The notes beneath the pieces were generated by a model. It was given only the letters and a program-made list of their open reading frames with translations. It ran no database searches and was not told the DNA's origin. A DNA stretch of 64,000 nt from Streptomyces thermodiastaticus. GTDB lineage: Bacteria > Actinomycetota > Actinomycetes > Streptomycetales > Streptomycetaceae. Location: assembly GCF_014656135.1 (NCBI RefSeq), contig NZ_BNBV01000007.1, forward strand, positions 1-64,000, written 5' to 3'. Below, one piece after another: positions 44,240 to 51,702 of this stretch. Every line of letters begins with the position of its first letter. The stretch's first letter is position 1. The translations under genes were made by a program, and so were the position numbers.

Positions 44240-45142
44240 GTGGACCGGGAATCCGCCGCCGCCCGTGAGCCGAACAGGTCACATCGGCCACGGGCGTCAC
44301 ACCGTGAAGTGGCCGACGAGCTGAGACGCCGGATCAAGTCCGGTGTTCTGCGGCCGGGTCAGCGCATGCCCACGCAGGCCAGGCTGGCCGAAGAGTTCGG
44401 CGTCGAGCGCGGGGCCGTGCGCCAGGCCCTGCGCATCCTGCAGTCCGAGCGTCTGCTGACCAATGTGTCCAAGGGGAGCCCTGCGACGGTGGCGCCCGAT
44501 CCGGCGAGCACCCTCGCCGGGCCTTCCGCGCAGCCGCAGCCGACCACGGCCTTGCTCGCGCCCCGCATCGCAGCCGCCTTCCAGGTGCCCGAGGTGCAGG
44601 TCGACGCGCTGTGCCTGACGGCGATCTCGCTCACCCTCGCCATCGGCGAGCCCCTGCGGCAGATCTATGCGCGGCAGCTGAATCCGGCCAAGATCGACGT
44701 GCGGGTGCTGCTGCCCGCCCGGGACATCGCCCTCGCCTTCCCGGCGCCGGTCGACTCGGCCGACGCGGACCCGCTGCGCCGGCGCTGGCTGGCCCAGCGC
44801 AACGCGCAGGGACAGGTGCTGCGGCACAATCTGCTGTCCCTGCGCGCCACGCACGACATCGATGTGCAGGTGTCCTTCCGGGCGCTCCCCTTCACCCCGC
44901 CGGTCAAGCTGTACCTGCTCAACGACACCGAGGCGCTGTTCGCCTACTACACGGTGCAGCGTCGCGAGGAGGAGATCGACCAGCGGCAGCTGGAGCTGTA
45001 CGACGCGCTCGGCTCGCAGTCGATGCTGTTCTCCTTCGCGCGGGGTGCCGGGCCGCGCGACACGGCCTTCGTGGAACAGTCGCGTCTGTGGTTCGACGCG
45101 CTGTGGGAGACGATCAGTTCGGACCTTGATCTGTCGAACTGA
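44240..45142 (+). CDS. GntR-type regulator 1
   Basis: The 300-residue protein has an N-terminal winged helix of the GntR family (ADELRRRIKSGVLRPGQRMPTQ; LAEEFGVERGAVRQALRILQSE). Its about 200-residue C-terminal domain is shared with the two other GntR proteins nearby; conserved features are IDVRVLLPARD, RHNLLSLRATHDIDVQ, PVKLYLLNDTEALFAYY and the terminal RLWFDALWETI. I do not recognise it as UTRA or FCD. GTG 44240 lies six bases after TAGTGT, a leaderless arrangement identical to that of GntR 2. It lacks an adjacent divergent small membrane protein but follows the 26-bp repeat array. Confidence 0.88.
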   Translation: MDRESAAAREPNRSHRPRASHREVADELRRRIKSGVLRPGQRMPTQARLAEEFGVERGAVRQALRILQSERLLTNVSKGSPATVAPDPASTLAGPSAQPQPTTALLAPRIAAAFQVPEVQVDALCLTAISLTLAIGEPLRQIYARQLNPAKIDVRVLLPARDIALAFPAPVDSADADPLRRRWLAQRNAQGQVLRHNLLSLRATHDIDVQVSFRALPFTPPVKLYLLNDTEALFAYYTVQRREEEIDQRQLELYDALGSQSMLFSFARGAGPRDTAFVEQSRLWFDALWETISSDLDLSN

Positions 45143-45214
45143 CCTTGAGGGACACGGGCGTTGCCCGGCCGGGCCGGCGACGCGGCGGGCGTGACGGACC
45201 CGCCGCACCGCCTG

Positions 45215-45403
45215 TCAGAGTGCCGGGCCGGCGACCAGCATCGCCAGCACCACGGCGCCGACGGAGCTGAGAGCCGGGCTCTTGGCCTTCAGGCCGGCGC
45301 TCAGCAGCATCAGGCCGACGATGCCCACGATGCCGTACTTGACCTCGACGAGCTGCTCGAAGCAGACGACGAAGAGCGCGGACACGATCGCGAGAGCGGG
45401 CAT
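45215..45403 (-). CDS. Small two-helix membrane protein A (62 aa)
   Basis: This 62-residue protein consists of hydrophobic segments: ALAIVSALFVVCFEQLV, YGIVGIVGLMLLSAGL and a C-terminal SSVGAVVLAMLVAG. The start ATG has GGAAGGGGG upstream. It is divergent from GntR 2, and its sequence resembles the other small membrane protein of this locus (47190-47384): VKYGIVGIVGLMLL aligns with VRLGLLGVVLLAAL. It is probably controlled by the palindrome at 45477-45493. The function is unknown. Confidence 0.8.
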   Translation of the reverse strand: MPALAIVSALFVVCFEQLVEVKYGIVGIVGLMLLSAGLKAKSPALSSVGAVVLAMLVAGPAL

Positions 45404-45476
45404 GGGCGGTTCCCCCTTCCGGCGTTCCTGGGCGGGTTGGTCACGGGGGCGATTCGAAGCTAAGCCAACTCCGGCC

Positions 45477-45493
45477 AAGTTGGCAACCAACTT
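45477..45493. promoter_or_regulatory. Palindromic operator between small membrane gene A and GntR 2
   Basis: AAGTTGG-CAA-CCAACTT is a perfect 7-bp-arm palindrome centred 96 bases before the GTG at 45581. A further CCAACT (45465-45470) lies seven bases upstream, giving three half-sites. It matches the operator of GntR 1 in sequence and distance. Confidence 0.72.
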
Positions 45494-45580
45494 CGTCTTA
45501 CTTGTGCCCACTTGGCAGTGAAACGTAAACCAAGTCGAGTTCATCTCCCGCCAAGTGGAAGCGAGTTGTAGCGTTTGGTT

Positions 45581-46450
45581 GTGACCCAGGAGAACGTGGC
45601 CGTGAACGGCAGCCGCAAGAACTCGGCTCAGGAGATCGCCGACACCCTGCGGGAGAGGATCCGTGCCGGTGAGCTCAAGCCCGGGGACCGTCTGCCCACG
45701 CAGGCCGAACTCGCCGTGGAGTTCGGGGTGGAGCGCGGCGCCGTGCGCCAGGCGCTGCGTGCCCTGCAGGAGGACGGCCTGCTGACCAACGTGACCAAGG
45801 GCAGCCCGCCCACCATCGCGGAGGGCCGGGCCGCGCGTGAGGAGCCGCAGCCGACCATGGTGGGTCTCGGCCCCCGGCTGACGGAGGCCTTCCGGGCGTC
45901 GCGGGTGAGCATCGACGTGGTCTGCCACACCGCGGAGACCCTGATGGTGGCGCTCGGGGAGCCGCTGCGCCTGATCCACGAGGGCACCCTGCATCCCGAC
46001 GCGATCGACGTCCGGATACTGCTGCCGTCCCGCAACATCTCGCTGGCCTTCCCGGTCCCGGCCGGTGAGGGCGGGGACGAGGTGGTGCACCAGCGCTGGC
46101 TGGGCATGCGCAACGCCCAGGGCAACGTCCTGCGGCACAATCTGCTGGCGCTGCGCGCGACGCACAGCATCGACGTGCACGTGGCCTTCCGCGCGCTGCC
46201 GTTCACCTCGCCGGTCAAGCTGTACCTGGTCAACGGCGAGGAGGCGCTGCTCGGCTATTACACCCTCACCCGCCGGGCGGAGGAGTGGGGCGGTGAGACG
46301 CTCGACATGTACGACGCGCTCGGCTCGCAGTCCCTGCTGTTCTCCTTCGCCCGCAACAGCGGGCGGCGCGACGCCACGTTCGTCGCGGAATCGCAGAAGT
46401 GGTTCGACGCCCTCTGGGAAACGATCACCACGGAGATGACACTCTCCTAG
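45581..46450 (+). CDS. GntR-type regulator 2
   Basis: The 289-residue regulator is highly similar to GntR 1 along its length (winged helix ADTLRERIRAGELKPGDRLPTQ; C-terminal AIDVRILLPSRNISLAFPVP, RHNLLALRATHSIDVH, PVKLYLVNGEEALLGYY, WFDALWETI). GTG 45581 lies six bases after TAGCGT (45569-45574), so the message is probably leaderless; an in-frame TTG two codons upstream overlaps that promoter and is disfavoured. The HAD phosphatase gene starts within its stop codon (TAGTG), so the two are translationally coupled. It is divergent from small membrane protein A. Confidence 0.9.
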   Translation: MTQENVAVNGSRKNSAQEIADTLRERIRAGELKPGDRLPTQAELAVEFGVERGAVRQALRALQEDGLLTNVTKGSPPTIAEGRAAREEPQPTMVGLGPRLTEAFRASRVSIDVVCHTAETLMVALGEPLRLIHEGTLHPDAIDVRILLPSRNISLAFPVPAGEGGDEVVHQRWLGMRNAQGNVLRHNLLALRATHSIDVHVAFRALPFTSPVKLYLVNGEEALLGYYTLTRRAEEWGGETLDMYDALGSQSLLFSFARNSGRRDATFVAESQKWFDALWETITTEMTLS

Positions 46451-47199
46451 TGACCTCTGACCAGACGCACACCGAAGGGGCGGCGGCCCGGTCCGCTGCC
46501 GGGGCGGGAGATCTGCGGAGTCTGATCGAGGGCGCCCGGGTGGTGCTCTGGGACTTCGACGGCCCGGTCTGCCGGCTGTTCGCGAGGCACTCGGCCGAGC
46601 GGGTGGCGAAGGGGATGGTGGACTGGCTGGCAGGCCGGGGCCTGAGCGCTCTGCTGCCGGAGGACGAACGGCAATGGTCGGACCCGCACGCCGTCCTGCG
46701 GACCGTGGCGGAGCGGCGGCCCGGCAGCGACCTGGTCACCGAGCTGGAGGCGCGGCTGACCGCGGAGGAGCGGCGCGCCGCCGACTCCGCGTGGCCCACG
46801 CCCTACGCCGACCCGCTCATCCGTACCTGGACGGCCCGGGGCCGCCGGCTGGCCGTCGCGACCAACAACTCGCCGGTCGCGGTGCGCTCCTACCTCGCGA
46901 GCCGTGGTCTGGACGGCTGCTTCGCACCGCATGTCTACGGCCGCACACGAGAGTTGCACCGACTCAAGCCGGACCCGTACTGCCTCGACCGTGCCCTGAA
47001 CGCGACGGGTGCGGCCGCGTCGGAGGCGTTGATGATCGGTGACAGTCCTTCCGACCTGGAGGCCGCCGTGCGCGCAGGCGTGCCGTTCCTCGGGTGCGTC
47101 CACTCCCCGAAGAAGGCCCGGCTGCTCAGAAAGTCCGGTGCCACGGTGGTCGTGGACTCCCTGGAACCGGTGCTGCGCATCGTGCGGGGTCAGGCCTGA
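46450..47199 (+). CDS. HAD-superfamily phosphatase coupled to GntR 2
   Basis: The 249-residue HAD hydrolase has motif I VLWDFDGPVCRLF with the nucleophilic Asp, motif II VATNNSPVAV, a motif III Lys in HRLKPDPYCL and motif IV MIGDSPSDLEAA. The cap is an alpha-helical subclass I insertion. It dephosphorylates an unknown small metabolite. GTG 46450 overlaps the GntR 2 stop by one base. The 3' end overlaps the convergent small membrane gene within the palindrome TCAGGCCTGA. Context suggests that its substrate or product is the ligand of the GntR proteins, which is inference. Confidence 0.92.
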   Translation: MTSDQTHTEGAAARSAAGAGDLRSLIEGARVVLWDFDGPVCRLFARHSAERVAKGMVDWLAGRGLSALLPEDERQWSDPHAVLRTVAERRPGSDLVTELEARLTAEERRAADSAWPTPYADPLIRTWTARGRRLAVATNNSPVAVRSYLASRGLDGCFAPHVYGRTRELHRLKPDPYCLDRALNATGAAASEALMIGDSPSDLEAAVRAGVPFLGCVHSPKKARLLRKSGATVVVDSLEPVLRIVRGQA

Positions 47200-47384
47200 G
47201 TCATCAGCAGCATGAAGAGCACGGCAGTCCCCACGGCCGGCGTGGTCCGCCGCGCCCGAACGGTGACGGTGAGGGCGGCGAGCAGCACCACCCCCAGCAG
47301 CCCCAGCCGCACCTGCGCCAGGTGGCTCAGCGCCTCCTCGGCCACGAAACACACCAGCTGCCACGACAGGGACGACACCAGCAT
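47190..47384 (-). CDS. Small two-helix membrane protein B (64 aa)
   Basis: The product is mostly hydrophobic: SSLSWQLVCFVAEEAL, then VRLGLLGVVLLAALTVTV, RARR and VGTAVLFMLLM. It resembles small membrane protein A in its second half. ATG 47384 is assumed; a GTG two codons upstream (47390) also has a GAAGG site. It is divergent from GntR 3, just as protein A is divergent from GntR 2. It ends inside the HAD gene, sharing a palindromic stop region. Confidence 0.75.
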   Translation of the reverse strand: MLVSSLSWQLVCFVAEEALSHLAQVRLGLLGVVLLAALTVTVRARRTTPAVGTAVLFMLLMTQA

Positions 47385-47570
47385 CTCCACCCCCACCCTT
47401 CGGACACCGGCCATGGCCGGCATGCAGGCCAATTGGACTGGTTGCTGAAGTGGGGATCCCCGAGTTGACTGATCCCTTAACGCGTCGCAGGCAGGCTCGA
47501 CGCAGTTTCGGTCCGCCATGCTGACTGGTGGACTGGTTTGCGGACGGGCCGCCGGCGGTACCGTCCGGAC

Positions 47571-48476
47571 ATGGGCGGGAAGCGTGGCGGCGGCGGGCGC
47601 AGGGCCTTCGACCGGCTCTCCGGTGAACTCCGCGCCCGGATGACGGACGGCACCTATGCGCTCGGCTCCTCCCTGCCGTCCCAGCGGGACATCGCGGAGG
47701 AGTTCGGCGTCTCGCGGGACACCGTGCAACGGGTGCTGCGCGAACTGCGCAACGAGGGCTGGATCGAGTCCCGGCAGGGCAGTGGCTCACGCGTCGTCAA
47801 GACTCAGCGCATACACTCCTCCGCCGCCAAGGCCACCCGGTCCCGCAGGGGCGTGACGCTCGGCCCTCTCATCAGCGAGGCCTTCGAGCAGGCCGAAGTG
47901 ACGCTGGACGTCTACACGTTGACGTCGGAGTCGCTGGACGCGCACATCCGCCTCCAGGCGGAGCGGATCAGGGGCGGCTTCATCCATCCGCGCCGCATCG
48001 CCCTGCGCATCCTGCTGCCCGACCCCGCGCTGGAGCTGCCCTACCCACGGGCGCTCGACGAGGCGGACGCGCCCCGTCTGCGGGGCCGCCTGCACGCCAT
48101 CACCGCCCGGCACACCGAGTCGCTGCGCGGTGTGCTGCGGGACCTGCGCACCGAGGGCCTGGTCCCCGAGGTCGACGTGCAGATCCGGCACGCCCCGCTG
48201 GCCCCGGCGTTCAAGCTGTACGTGATCAATGGTTCCGAGGTCCTCTTCGGGCCGTACGAGGTGATCGAGCGGCCGGTGGTCCTGGACACCGGGGAGGAGA
48301 TCAGGGCCCTGGATGTGCTGGGGCTCGGCGCCACCCTCATCCACCATGTGCGGGACGCGCATCCCGACGCGCCCGGCTCCGTCTTCACCGCCTCCATGCA
48401 GGCCTGGTTCGAGTCGGTGTGGACCATGCTGTCGGCACCGGAGCCGTCGCGGCCGCCGCAGCCGGCCGGCGAGTGA
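47571..48476 (+). CDS. GntR-type regulator 3
   Basis: The 301-residue protein has a GntR winged helix (SGELRARMTDGTYALGSSLPSQ; IAEEFGVSRDTVQRVLRELRNE). Its C-terminal domain is distantly but clearly related to those of GntR 1 and 2 (IALRILLPDPALELPYP; FKLYVINGSEVLFGPY; LGLGATLIHHVRDAHPD; MQAWFESVWTML). ATG 47571 lies six bases after TACCGT (47559-47564), again a leaderless pattern. Upstream are three copies of GACTGGT (47436, 47523, 47531) and a GAGTTGA half-site (47463). It is divergent from small membrane protein B and precedes the double kinase gene. Confidence 0.9.
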   Translation: MGGKRGGGGRRAFDRLSGELRARMTDGTYALGSSLPSQRDIAEEFGVSRDTVQRVLRELRNEGWIESRQGSGSRVVKTQRIHSSAAKATRSRRGVTLGPLISEAFEQAEVTLDVYTLTSESLDAHIRLQAERIRGGFIHPRRIALRILLPDPALELPYPRALDEADAPRLRGRLHAITARHTESLRGVLRDLRTEGLVPEVDVQIRHAPLAPAFKLYVINGSEVLFGPYEVIERPVVLDTGEEIRALDVLGLGATLIHHVRDAHPDAPGSVFTASMQAWFESVWTMLSAPEPSRPPQPAGE

Positions 48477-48590
48477 GGGCTGGGCCCGGCCGAAGGCGGG
48501 TGCTGCTGTAGCATGCCCGCACCGTTGGATCAAGATCTGTGGCAGGCCATCCGCCGTGCCGGTACGAGGGTCTATTTCGCATCACCGACA

Positions 48591-48620
48591 TGACCGCAGA
48601 CGTACCTTTTGTCATACTGT
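48591..48620 (+). promoter_or_regulatory. Promoter of the double APH gene
   Basis: TGACCG (48591-48596) and TACTGT (48615-48620) are separated by 18 bases. Transcription should start near 48627, and GGAG (48639-48642) is the ribosome-binding site for GTG 48649. The 117 bases before it, after GntR 3, contain no gene. Confidence 0.65.
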
Positions 48621-48648
48621 GATCATTGTGTGAGCACTGGGAGCGGCC

Positions 48649-50874
48649 GTGGGTGCACCTCCTCCTTCCCGTCCCCTCCTCGGGGAACGCGCCGCTCAGG
48701 ACGTCCGCGCTTTTGTGCAGCGCGCCGCCGAGGAGGGCACGGCGAGCGGAGGCCACCACAACCGGAACTACGTGCTGCCGCTGACGGAGCCCGTGGCACG
48801 GCTGCTGCACCTGGAGCCCAAGACGTTGGTGACGGTCCGGATCCGCCGCGCGGAGGCGCTTCCGGTGGTGATCCGCACCTGGGACGAAGAGGCCCGGATC
48901 CTCGACGCCGTCCGGGGAGTGCTGCCCAACGTCCCGGCCTGTCTTCTCCAGCTGGACGGCGTGGCCCTCCACAGCTATGTGGAAGGCGTCCCGCTGTCCA
49001 GCGTGTGCGCCGACGGCAAACCCGTGGACGCGCTGCTCGTCGACGCGCTGGCCGAACTGCTCGCCCGGATGACACAGGTCCGCCGCGAGGCACTGCCCCC
49101 GCTGCCGGCCGAGTGGCCGCGCAACGACAAGGACAGCCAGGGCTTTCTGCGCACCCTGGCCCGCCGCGCGGACCGGCAGATCCGCCAGCCCAACTGGCGT
49201 GAGTTCGGTGTCCTGTTCGCGGCCCTGGGCATTCCGGAGGACGCTCTGATCCGGCTGGCCGACCGGATCCCGGCCATGGCCCGGCGCCCGTTCGGCCTGC
49301 TCCACGCGGACCTGCACCGCGACAACCTGATCATGTCGTACAAGGGGGATCCGCCCCTGATCTGCGTGGACTGGGAACTGGCCACCTACGGCGATCCCCT
49401 GCACGACCTCGCCGTCCACCTCGTCCGGATGCGCTACCCCCGTCACCAGTGGGGCGAGGTGATCGACGCCTGGGCCCAGGCCATGGACCGGGTCCGGCCC
49501 GCCGCCGTCAACGGGCTGGCCAAGGACCTGCGTCACTACCTCGCCTTCGAACGGGCCCAGTCCGTCTACCCCGACGTGATGCGGGCGGCCGAGGCCCTGC
49601 AGGACGCGCCCGACCAGAAGAGCCTGGACGAGGCGACGGCCCGGGTGCACCGGGCGCTTCAGGCCGCGGCCGAGCCGCTGGGACTGCGGAACGTGCCGGA
49701 CACCGACGAGGTCGAACGGGTCCTCTACCGCTGGCGCGCCTCACGGACCGTGCTGCGCGGCGGACCGGACCGGACCGGCGAGAAGATCCTGTGGTCCTGG
49801 GACCGGCGGCTTCCCGAGCGGCCGGACTTCCCGGCCTCCGCCGTCGACCACGCCCTGGTCGCCGAGGGCATGGCACCGGCCGGCCGGGTGTTCAAGGGCA
49901 CCGCGCACCTGAACTCCGTGGTGCGGGTGCCCGGCGTCGCGACCCCGGTCGTGGTCCGGCGGGAGCTGCCCTCCTTCTGCCGCCGGGAACCCAGTTACCT
50001 CAGCGAGCACGCGGTGCTGCGGGCCATCGAGCAGTCCGGGATGCCGGTCGCCGCGCCCCGGGTGCTCGCCCTGGGCCGCAGCCACCGCGACGAGCAGTTC
50101 GCGATCCACACCTACGTCGGCCCGAAGGACATCGGCCGCCCGCCCAGCCACCCGGTGCACGGACTGCTGCCGCACGAGGCGGACGGCCTCGTCGACCAGC
50201 TGTGCGCGCTGACGAAGGTGGACTACACGGGGCTCGACCCCGTCGCGGGCCAGGAGAACTTCTTCGGCTGGCTCTGCAAGGAACTGGTGTGCCTGGTGCG
50301 GGAGCTGCCGCGCGAGTCGCAGCGGCTCGCCCGGTACCTCGGGCTCCCCGACGCCGACCGGCTGAGCCAGATCCTGAGCCGGTACCGCGTCGGCGCCCGG
50401 CGGCCCGCCCTGCTGCACGGCGACCTCAATCCCTGGAACCTGGTCCGCAGCGACCACGTGCTCGCCCTGACGATCATCGACTGGGAGATGGCGCTGATCG
50501 GCGACCCGCTGTACGACCTGGTCCGCCACATGCACCTCACCCCGACCCGCCCGGAGATCCGTGCGCGGATGTTCCGGCGCTGGGAGCGTGGCCTGCCCGA
50601 GGAGTACACCGCCGGCTGGCAGCGGGACTGGCCCGTGTACCGGTGGGTCGAGACGGTCCGCTCCGCCTACATCGACCTGGACCGCCTGGTGACCGGAGCC
50701 GGCCTGGACGCGCCCAACGTCTCGCGGGCCGTCGACTCGTACGCGATGACCCTCGCGGCGGCCACCGGTTTCCTGGGCCTGAAGGTCCGCTCCACCGCGA
50801 ACCCGTTCCTCGCCCGGGCCTTGGCCTTGAAGGAGCGCGGTCCGGCGCCGTCCGGCGCCATCCCGGCGGGGTGA
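48649..50874 (+). CDS. Tandem double aminoglycoside-phosphotransferase-fold kinase
   Basis: The 741-residue protein holds two complete APH/choline-kinase folds in one chain. Domain 1 has the catalytic loop GLLHADLHRDNLI and the metal-binding CVDWELATYGDPLHDLA (about residues 220-255). Domain 2 has LLHGDLNPWNLV and IIDWEMALIGDPLYDLV (about 590-625). Beta-strand arginines (VVIRTWDEEARIL, VVVRRELP) sit where the ATP-binding Lys is usual. Both sites look catalytically competent. It probably phosphorylates a small alcohol or amino sugar. GTG 48649 has GGAG six bases upstream. It follows GntR 3, and a HAD phosphatase in the same locus could reverse its reaction. Confidence 0.9.
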   Translation: MGAPPPSRPLLGERAAQDVRAFVQRAAEEGTASGGHHNRNYVLPLTEPVARLLHLEPKTLVTVRIRRAEALPVVIRTWDEEARILDAVRGVLPNVPACLLQLDGVALHSYVEGVPLSSVCADGKPVDALLVDALAELLARMTQVRREALPPLPAEWPRNDKDSQGFLRTLARRADRQIRQPNWREFGVLFAALGIPEDALIRLADRIPAMARRPFGLLHADLHRDNLIMSYKGDPPLICVDWELATYGDPLHDLAVHLVRMRYPRHQWGEVIDAWAQAMDRVRPAAVNGLAKDLRHYLAFERAQSVYPDVMRAAEALQDAPDQKSLDEATARVHRALQAAAEPLGLRNVPDTDEVERVLYRWRASRTVLRGGPDRTGEKILWSWDRRLPERPDFPASAVDHALVAEGMAPAGRVFKGTAHLNSVVRVPGVATPVVVRRELPSFCRREPSYLSEHAVLRAIEQSGMPVAAPRVLALGRSHRDEQFAIHTYVGPKDIGRPPSHPVHGLLPHEADGLVDQLCALTKVDYTGLDPVAGQENFFGWLCKELVCLVRELPRESQRLARYLGLPDADRLSQILSRYRVGARRPALLHGDLNPWNLVRSDHVLALTIIDWEMALIGDPLYDLVRHMHLTPTRPEIRARMFRRWERGLPEEYTAGWQRDWPVYRWVETVRSAYIDLDRLVTGAGLDAPNVSRAVDSYAMTLAAATGFLGLKVRSTANPFLARALALKERGPAPSGAIPAG

Positions 50875-50983
50875 CGGGCCGCGCGGGCCCGGACGTCCGC
50901 CGCGAGACGGCCGTCTGCCGGTGGGACGGGCCACCTTGGCGGGACATGCGGGACATGGGCCGGCCGAGGGAGGGTGTGCACTG

Positions 50984-51004
50984 TTGCAAGCGGCGTGCTT
51001 GCAA
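50984..51004. promoter_or_regulatory. Palindromic operator overlapping the -35 of the XRE gene
   Basis: TTGCAAGC (50984-50991) and GCTTGCAA (50997-51004) form a perfect 8-bp inverted repeat around GGCGT. The right TTGCAA (50999-51004) can serve as a -35, with CATGGT (51023-51028) as -10 after 18 bases and ATG six bases later. The XRE protein is the likely ligand, giving autorepression. Confidence 0.78.
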
Positions 51005-51034
51005 TTGTTAGCAGTGCTGGGGCATGGTGAAGTC

Positions 51035-51619
51035 ATGGCATCGCTCAACGTCGGCAATCTCGGTGAGTACCTGCGCGAGCAGCGGCGCAACGCCCAGCTG
51101 TCGCTGCGGCAGCTCGCCGATGCCGCCGGGGTGTCCAACCCGTACCTGAGCCAGATCGAGCGGGGGCTGCGCAAGCCCAGCGCGGAGGTGCTGCAGCAGG
51201 TCGCGAAGGCGCTGCGCATCTCCGCCGAGACCCTGTACGTCCGCGCCGGCATCCTCGACGCCGAGCGCGACCGGGACGAGGTGGAGACCTGCGCCGTCAT
51301 CCTCGCCGATCCCACGCTCACCGAGCGCCAGAAGCAGGTGCTGCTCCAGATCTACGAGTCCTTCCGCAAGGAGAACGGATACGGCAAGGACGGATCCGGC
51401 AAGGACAGCGGAGCCGGTGCCGGGGGCGGCGCCACCGCGGACGGAGCCGGGGACGCCGCCGAAGACGGCACCGGTGTCCCCGCGGCCGGCGGTGTGCGCG
51501 GCGGCGGCATACGGTCCGCCGCCGTCCCCGAGCCGGACGGCGGCCGCCCCGCCTCCGCCGAGCGCCGCACCCGCACGTCCGGCGGCAATGACACCGAGCC
51601 GCGCCCGGCAGCTGGCTGA
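51035..51619 (+). CDS. XRE-family transcriptional regulator
   Basis: The 194-residue protein has an N-terminal helix-turn-helix (LGEYLREQRRNAQLSLRQLA; GVSNPYLSQIERGLRKPS), a middle segment with LTERQKQVLLQIYESFRKEN, and a disordered Gly/Ala/Asp-rich tail of about 80 residues. ATG 51035 fits the family start MASLNVGNLGEYL and a leaderless promoter; upstream in-frame starts would run through the operator. It is followed 83 bases later by the HbhA-like gene, a common pairing in streptomycetes. Confidence 0.92.
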   Translation: MASLNVGNLGEYLREQRRNAQLSLRQLADAAGVSNPYLSQIERGLRKPSAEVLQQVAKALRISAETLYVRAGILDAERDRDEVETCAVILADPTLTERQKQVLLQIYESFRKENGYGKDGSGKDSGAGAGGGATADGAGDAAEDGTGVPAAGGVRGGGIRSAAVPEPDGGRPASAERRTRTSGGNDTEPRPAAG

Positions 51620-51702
51620 TCCACGGCCCCAAGGGCCCCACGGCCGGCCCCGCGCGGCACCCCCAGACCCCAGCCGAACGCGATCCGAAGGGATCAACAC
51701 CG

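Noticed and set aside
43351..44337. Long minus-strand reading frames made of HNSK/TATTQ-type repeats
   Set aside because: They translate the 26-bp DNA repeats and the antisense of the Eis-like gene. There is no ribosome-binding site or plausible protein, and the period of 26 is not a multiple of three, so the repeat shifts frame.
45575..45580. TTG start for GntR 2 (and the equivalent TTG at 44234 for GntR 1)
   Set aside because: These codons lie directly after the -10 box and upstream of the predicted first transcribed base, so the GTG at 45581 (and 44240) is the better start.
48513..48593. 26-codon frame MPAPLDQDLWQAIRRAG...
   Set aside because: Third-position G/C is only about 60 percent, no ribosome-binding site is visible, and it runs into the -35 of the double kinase promoter. 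A leader peptide cannot be excluded but is unsupported.
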